The position numbers were made by a program, and so were the translations under genes. From Pseudolabrys sp. (GTDB lineage Bacteria; Pseudomonadota; Alphaproteobacteria; Rhizobiales; Xanthobacteraceae), in NCBI GenBank assembly GCA_022843325.1, contig JALHNV010000001.1, positions 62,001 through 126,000 of the forward strand: 64,000 bases of DNA, read 5' to 3'. Position 1 is the first letter of the stretch; each line of letters starts with the position of its first letter. Below the pieces are notes generated by a model. The model saw only the letters and a list, made by a program, of their open reading frames with translations, ran no database searches and was not told where the DNA came from. Positions 63,755 to 64,000 of this stretch are shown here, piece by piece.

Positions 63755-64000
63755 GTGGTCATCTTCGACTGCAATGGCGTGCTCGTTGACAGCGAGCCGC
63801 TGGCAACCGCGATCGTATCGCAGGAGTTCATGCGCGCCGGCTTCGCGCTGACGCCGGATATTGTCGCGCGCTATTTCACGGGCCGCCGCCACGCCGACAT
63901 GTTCGCCGAGGTCGAGATCGCCGCGGGCCGCAAGCTGCCGGCCGATTTTCCCGCTATCGTCGCCGCCGCCACCTTGCGCCGCTTCCGCGCCGAACTGCGC
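63755..64000 (+). CDS. HAD-superfamily hydrolase, N-terminal part
   Basis: The gene runs off the right edge; 82 codons are visible. VVIFDCNGVLVDSEPLATAI is motif I of a class IA HAD phosphatase (phosphoglycolate phosphatase / beta-phosphoglucomutase-like), followed by the helical cap. The second aspartate of the DxD motif is Asn here (D-C-N-G). GAGGAAG lies just before GTG 63755; an in-frame TTG at 63719 is the alternative start. The substrate is not predictable from this part. Confidence 0.85.
   Translation, partial: MVIFDCNGVLVDSEPLATAIVSQEFMRAGFALTPDIVARYFTGRRHADMFAEVEIAAGRKLPADFPAIVAAATLRRFRAELR

Overview
The window is a 64 kb piece of a GC-rich alphaproteobacterial chromosome, most likely from the Hyphomicrobiales (Bradyrhizobium / Xanthobacteraceae / Pseudolabrys-like). 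The evidence for this is Shemin-pathway hemA, an F0-only ATP synthase cluster (atpI-B-E-F'-F) apart from the F1 genes, the hisD–UPF0262–LMW phosphatase–maf block beside murA and a DUF2948 gene, and FNR/FixK-type boxes. A tRNA-Phe gene at 24413–24488 divides the window in two.

Left part (1–24.4 kb, accessory). It opens with the end of a Crp/Fnr regulator, then a hybrid histidine kinase, a receiver protein, a frameshifted HTH gene, NADP-glutamate dehydrogenase, an APC permease and a universal stress protein with a FixK-like box. Next come a remnant of an extradiol dioxygenase and an intact Cre-like tyrosine recombinase (8662–9645). Directly in front of that recombinase is a 34-bp site built like loxP (13-bp arms, 8-bp spacer) whose first eight bases equal those of loxP. 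A decayed second copy of the recombinase (about 12370–13175) and a second copy of its downstream non-coding block (13677–14064, beside a 13-bp tandem repeat) lie 4 kb further on. Between the copies are small stress-type genes: an exported protein, a 41-aa membrane peptide, a 61-aa basic protein and a DUF2892 protein; a PRC-barrel gene sits beside the second copy.

From 14.3 to 24.4 kb the order is excisionase-like HTH, small protein, P4-type primase/helicase, terminase-small-like remnant, type I restriction-modification hsdM-hsdS-hsdR, and a P4-type integrase facing the 3' end of tRNA-Phe. This is the layout of a P4-like / phage-inducible satellite carrying a defence cargo. hsdM, hsdR (twice) and the terminase-like gene are frameshifted, whereas the 40 kb to the right has no visible broken gene. 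The island therefore looks decayed rather than badly sequenced, although the hsdR shifts lie in homopolymers and could be switchable.

Right part (24.5–64 kb, mostly core). From left to right: a two-subunit TPP decarboxylase, yacG, a CxxCH exported protein, an acyl-CoA ligase, maf, LMW phosphatase, UPF0262, hisD, DUF2948, a ModA-like protein, an APC permease, an exported methyltransferase and murA. Then come tRNA-Thr, a PHB-depolymerase-type esterase with an RHH regulator, a MHYT-PAS-GGDEF-EAL protein, an IlvD/Edd dehydratase, hemA behind an FNR box, an AbrB-type membrane protein, a DnaQ-CBS-DUF294 fusion and an AI-2E family permease. An acetate-type module follows: a symporter-fused hybrid kinase, a LuxR-type response regulator and a DUF4212/symporter operon with a candidate operator and a strong terminator. 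Small membrane proteins (one behind a sigma-54-like promoter), YjbQ, the F0 ATP synthase operon and the start of a HAD hydrolase complete the window.
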